Below, piece by piece: positions 5,882-7,877 of a stretch of 7,877 bases of DNA. The stretch comes from Oscillospiraceae bacterium. Lineage in GTDB: Bacteria > Bacillota > Clostridia > Oscillospirales > Acutalibacteraceae. Where the stretch lies: positions 1 to 7,877 of the forward strand of contig WREG01000085.1 of the NCBI GenBank assembly GCA_009779455.1, written 5' to 3'. Both the position numbers and the translations under genes were made by a program. Each line of letters begins with the position of its first letter. Within the stretch, counting starts at the first letter, position 1. Below the pieces are notes generated by a model, which saw only the letters and a program-made list of their open reading frames with translations, did not search any database and was not told the DNA's origin.

Positions 5882-7507
5882 TTATCCGTTTTGTTTTTGT
5901 GAAACAATAATATTTTCAATTTGCAAAGCGCTCCCTGCTATAGGAAAGTCTGTCGCGGTAAAACATAAATATATATAATCATTCGAATCGGGAACAAATT
6001 CTAAATTAAACGTCTGCCATTCGTCAGGGTTTATTTCGATTTTTGGTAAAAGTTGCGGTTTAGATTTATCATTACAAACAAACAACGCAGTTGTAGTTTT
6101 ATGTGTAAATTTTATTTTTAATTCAAGAATATATTTTTCATTTATTTTAAGCGGTTGCGCTAACGGGATATAAACCCATCTATTTTCGTTAGGTGCAGGC
6201 GGCTTAATGCAATGTTGCTTTATCCTTATAAATTCAACATAATTGTTCCAAGACAAATTACGCATTTTCCAAAAATTTTCACGGATAATCATTTTCTCCG
6301 GAACATTATCGCAACAAAAATTTAAAAGATTTGCAGATAGATTATTATTCATATTTGGTTTCTTCCCTTCTTTTAATTTTCTATAAGTATTTGATATTTT
6401 TTGTAATTCAACAGGAATATCTATATATTGTGGGCATTGCTTTTTGCATAATCCGCATTTTGAACATAAATTTATACTTCTGGTAGAAGGTATAATATTG
6501 TAATTTAATAAAAAATTTGATATTGCTGTTTTGTCGGCAACTTCGCCTTTTTGCATTAAAATATTATATATTGAAAAAAACGACGGTATGTCAATATTTT
6601 TAGGACAATCAAGGCAATAACCGCAGCCTGTGCAGGGAATCGCCGTTACTTCAAGATAAGAATTAAGCGCATTTTGTATTACTTCTTGTTCCGCCGCGCT
6701 TATAGGTATGAAATTTTGAAATGTTTTAATATTGTCTGTTACCTGTTCCATGTTTGACATACCGCTTAAAACACAGACGATTTCCGGGAAAGAGGCGGCA
6801 TAACGAAGCCCCCATGAAGCAGCGCTCGCCTCAGCATCTGCTTTTTTAAAAATTTCAATTGATTTATCGCATAACGAAGCAAGCCCGCCACCGCGCAAGG
6901 GTTCCATTACGATAATAGGAAGCGACCTTCTTTTTAAAATATTATACTGTTCTTCAGCATTTTGAAACGTCCAGTCCATATAGTTAAGCTGGATTTGCGC
7001 GAAATCCCAGTCATATTCATCAGCTACCTCAGAAAGCAATCCAGGTTTGTCGTGAAAAGAAAAACCAATATATCGGATTATCCCGTCCTTCTTTTTCTTT
7101 AATAAAAAATCATATAATTCAGATTTTTTAAAATTTCCCCAATTTGAAGATTTTACAGCGTGAAATAGATAATAATCAATATAATCAGTATTTAAACGTT
7201 TTAATTGGAGTTGGAAAATTTCATCAAGCTCTGTAGTGGTTTTAATATTATACATCGGCATTTTTGTAGCGATATTATATTGTTCACGCGGATAATTTTT
7301 TAAAATATCACCAAAAAGGATTTCAGCTTTTCCGCCTAAATATCCATAAGCGGTGTCAAAATAATTAACACCGTTATTTAAAGCATAATCAACCATGTTG
7401 GCGAATAAATCAATATCAGGCTTACCATTTTTTCTCGGAGGACGCAGAGAGCCAAAACCCAACAAAGATATCATTTCACTAGTATTTTTAAATTGCCGTT
7501 TTTCCAT
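5882..7507 (-). CDS. Aldo/keto reductase with [4Fe-4S] domain and C-terminal beta-rich extension
   Basis: The protein is 541 residues from the ATG at 7507. The upstream ATG at 7519 would give 545, but its AAGGA abuts the start with no spacer; MEKRQFKNT from 7507 fits the family N-terminus. Numbered from 7519, the aldo/keto reductase barrel covers about 5-290 with the tetrad Asp55, Tyr60, Lys86, His120. Two iron-sulfur motifs follow: C-x2-C-x2-C-x2-CP (296-305) and C-x2-C-x2-C-x3-CP (352-362). Relatives of this ferredoxin-fused group (COG1453 type) normally stop soon after, near 370-390 residues. About 135 extra residues (410-545) here look like a beta-sandwich, carbohydrate-binding-like domain, with alternating strands such as YILELKIKF and TFNLEFVP. 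The substrate is unknown; a sugar or glycan intermediate is suggested by glf next door. The DNA is strongly AT-rich, suggesting transfer. Confidence 0.88.
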   Translation of the reverse strand: MEKRQFKNTSEMISLLGFGSLRPPRKNGKPDIDLFANMVDYALNNGVNYFDTAYGYLGGKAEILFGDILKNYPREQYNIATKMPMYNIKTTTELDEIFQLQLKRLNTDYIDYYLFHAVKSSNWGNFKKSELYDFLLKKKKDGIIRYIGFSFHDKPGLLSEVADEYDWDFAQIQLNYMDWTFQNAEEQYNILKRRSLPIIVMEPLRGGGLASLCDKSIEIFKKADAEASAASWGLRYAASFPEIVCVLSGMSNMEQVTDNIKTFQNFIPISAAEQEVIQNALNSYLEVTAIPCTGCGYCLDCPKNIDIPSFFSIYNILMQKGEVADKTAISNFLLNYNIIPSTRSINLCSKCGLCKKQCPQYIDIPVELQKISNTYRKLKEGKKPNMNNNLSANLLNFCCDNVPEKMIIRENFWKMRNLSWNNYVEFIRIKQHCIKPPAPNENRWVYIPLAQPLKINEKYILELKIKFTHKTTTALFVCNDKSKPQLLPKIEINPDEWQTFNLEFVPDSNDYIYLCFTATDFPIAGSALQIENIIVSQKQNG

Positions 7508-7547
7508 TCGCTTACACATTCCTTAAAATATTCCGGAATTAAGAGTA

Positions 7548-7877
7548 TTAAGAAAAAATTTCAAAAAACATAGGCTCTTTTATATCGCGGGATATAAAAT
7601 GCTTAAGGTTATCATCGAATTCTCGTTTGTTTTTTGCGGATAAATACGTGAAACCGAGTGATTTAACCCATCCTTCAGCGACCGCGCCGTGAGACTGTGT
7701 GACCGCGTTGCTTTTAAAATGCCTTAATAAACCCGCTCCGCTGTCATTGTTCAACATTATCCGTATATTACCTCTTAGATTTTTATTCCATATAGAATTC
7801 ATGTCATAGAAAAAGCTTAAATCACCGACAAGCAAAAAACATAACTGTCCATCCGGGGTTGCGGCAGCTTGCCCCAT
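7548..7877 (-). CDS. Thiamine-diphosphate-binding protein, MenD-like (C-terminal part)
   Basis: The frame is open to the window edge; its first visible codon happens to be ATG, but the segment begins in mid-domain, so only the last 109 residues are seen. VGDLSFFYDMNSIWN (17-31) followed by IRIMLNN (38-44) is the thiamine-diphosphate/Mg site: GD, then about 24 residues, then NN. The GDLSFFYDMN form is that of MenD-like enzymes (2-oxoglutarate/isochorismate-type synthases). The tail, with GFTYLSAKNKREF and MFFEIFS, resembles the MenD-like proteins found in polysaccharide loci rather than the menaquinone enzyme, but the substrate cannot be read from the sequence. It is 28 nt upstream of the 7519 codon of the reductase gene on the same strand, so co-transcription is likely. 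Confidence 0.8.
   Translation of the reverse strand: MGQAAATPDGQLCFLLVGDLSFFYDMNSIWNKNLRGNIRIMLNNDSGAGLLRHFKSNAVTQSHGAVAEGWVKSLGFTYLSAKNKREFDDNLKHFISRDIKEPMFFEIFS

Noticed and set aside
1..7877. CRISPR arrays, tRNA/rRNA genes or an intact transposase
   Set aside because: No regularly spaced repeats, RNA gene signatures or transposase motifs were found on reading either strand.

Overview
The window looks like a chromosomal segment from a low-to-mid GC Firmicute, probably a clostridial lineage. Shine-Dalgarno sites are strong, promoters have sigma-A spacing (TTGACA/TTGACT-N17-TATxAT), and lipoproteins carry Gram-positive-type signals. The metal-binding protein and Fur-family protein resemble clostridial subfamilies. 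These assignments come from reading motifs by eye; no database search was run.

Left part (1-1740, + strand). The window opens inside an unrecognised protein with features of a protein-kinase-like fold. A near-consensus promoter then drives a 74-residue Cys-rich DUF1450-like protein. Next is a 105-bp segment bounded by a perfect 14-bp inverted repeat, either a small MITE-like insertion or an RNA switch-like structure. A small rhodanese-domain lipoprotein follows and ends at a strong hairpin terminator.

Centre (1728-4724, + strand). This is a compact metal-uptake operon: a Fur-family regulator (Zur-like by its Cys motifs), a metal-binding lipoprotein, an ABC ATPase and an ABC-3 membrane permease. 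The three transporter genes are joined by 1-nt and 8-nt overlaps. The operon promoter has its -35 box inside the preceding terminator stem. A perfect 7-1-7 palindrome, the spacing used by Fur-family operators, lies between the regulator and the transporter genes. The likely circuit is zinc (or manganese) import under local metal-responsive control, but the metal is inferred.

Right part (4748-7877, - strand). Three genes converge on the transporter operon: the C-terminal end of a MenD-like thiamine-diphosphate-binding protein, an aldo/keto reductase with two [4Fe-4S] motifs and an extra C-terminal beta-rich domain, and UDP-galactopyranose mutase (glf). Gaps of 40 nt or less suggest one transcript, and glf points to a cell-surface polysaccharide locus making galactofuranose. 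The reductase gene is visibly much more AT-rich than glf, as expected for a locus assembled by transfer. No tRNA, rRNA, CRISPR array or intact transposase was seen, and no gene-free stretch exceeds 300 bases.
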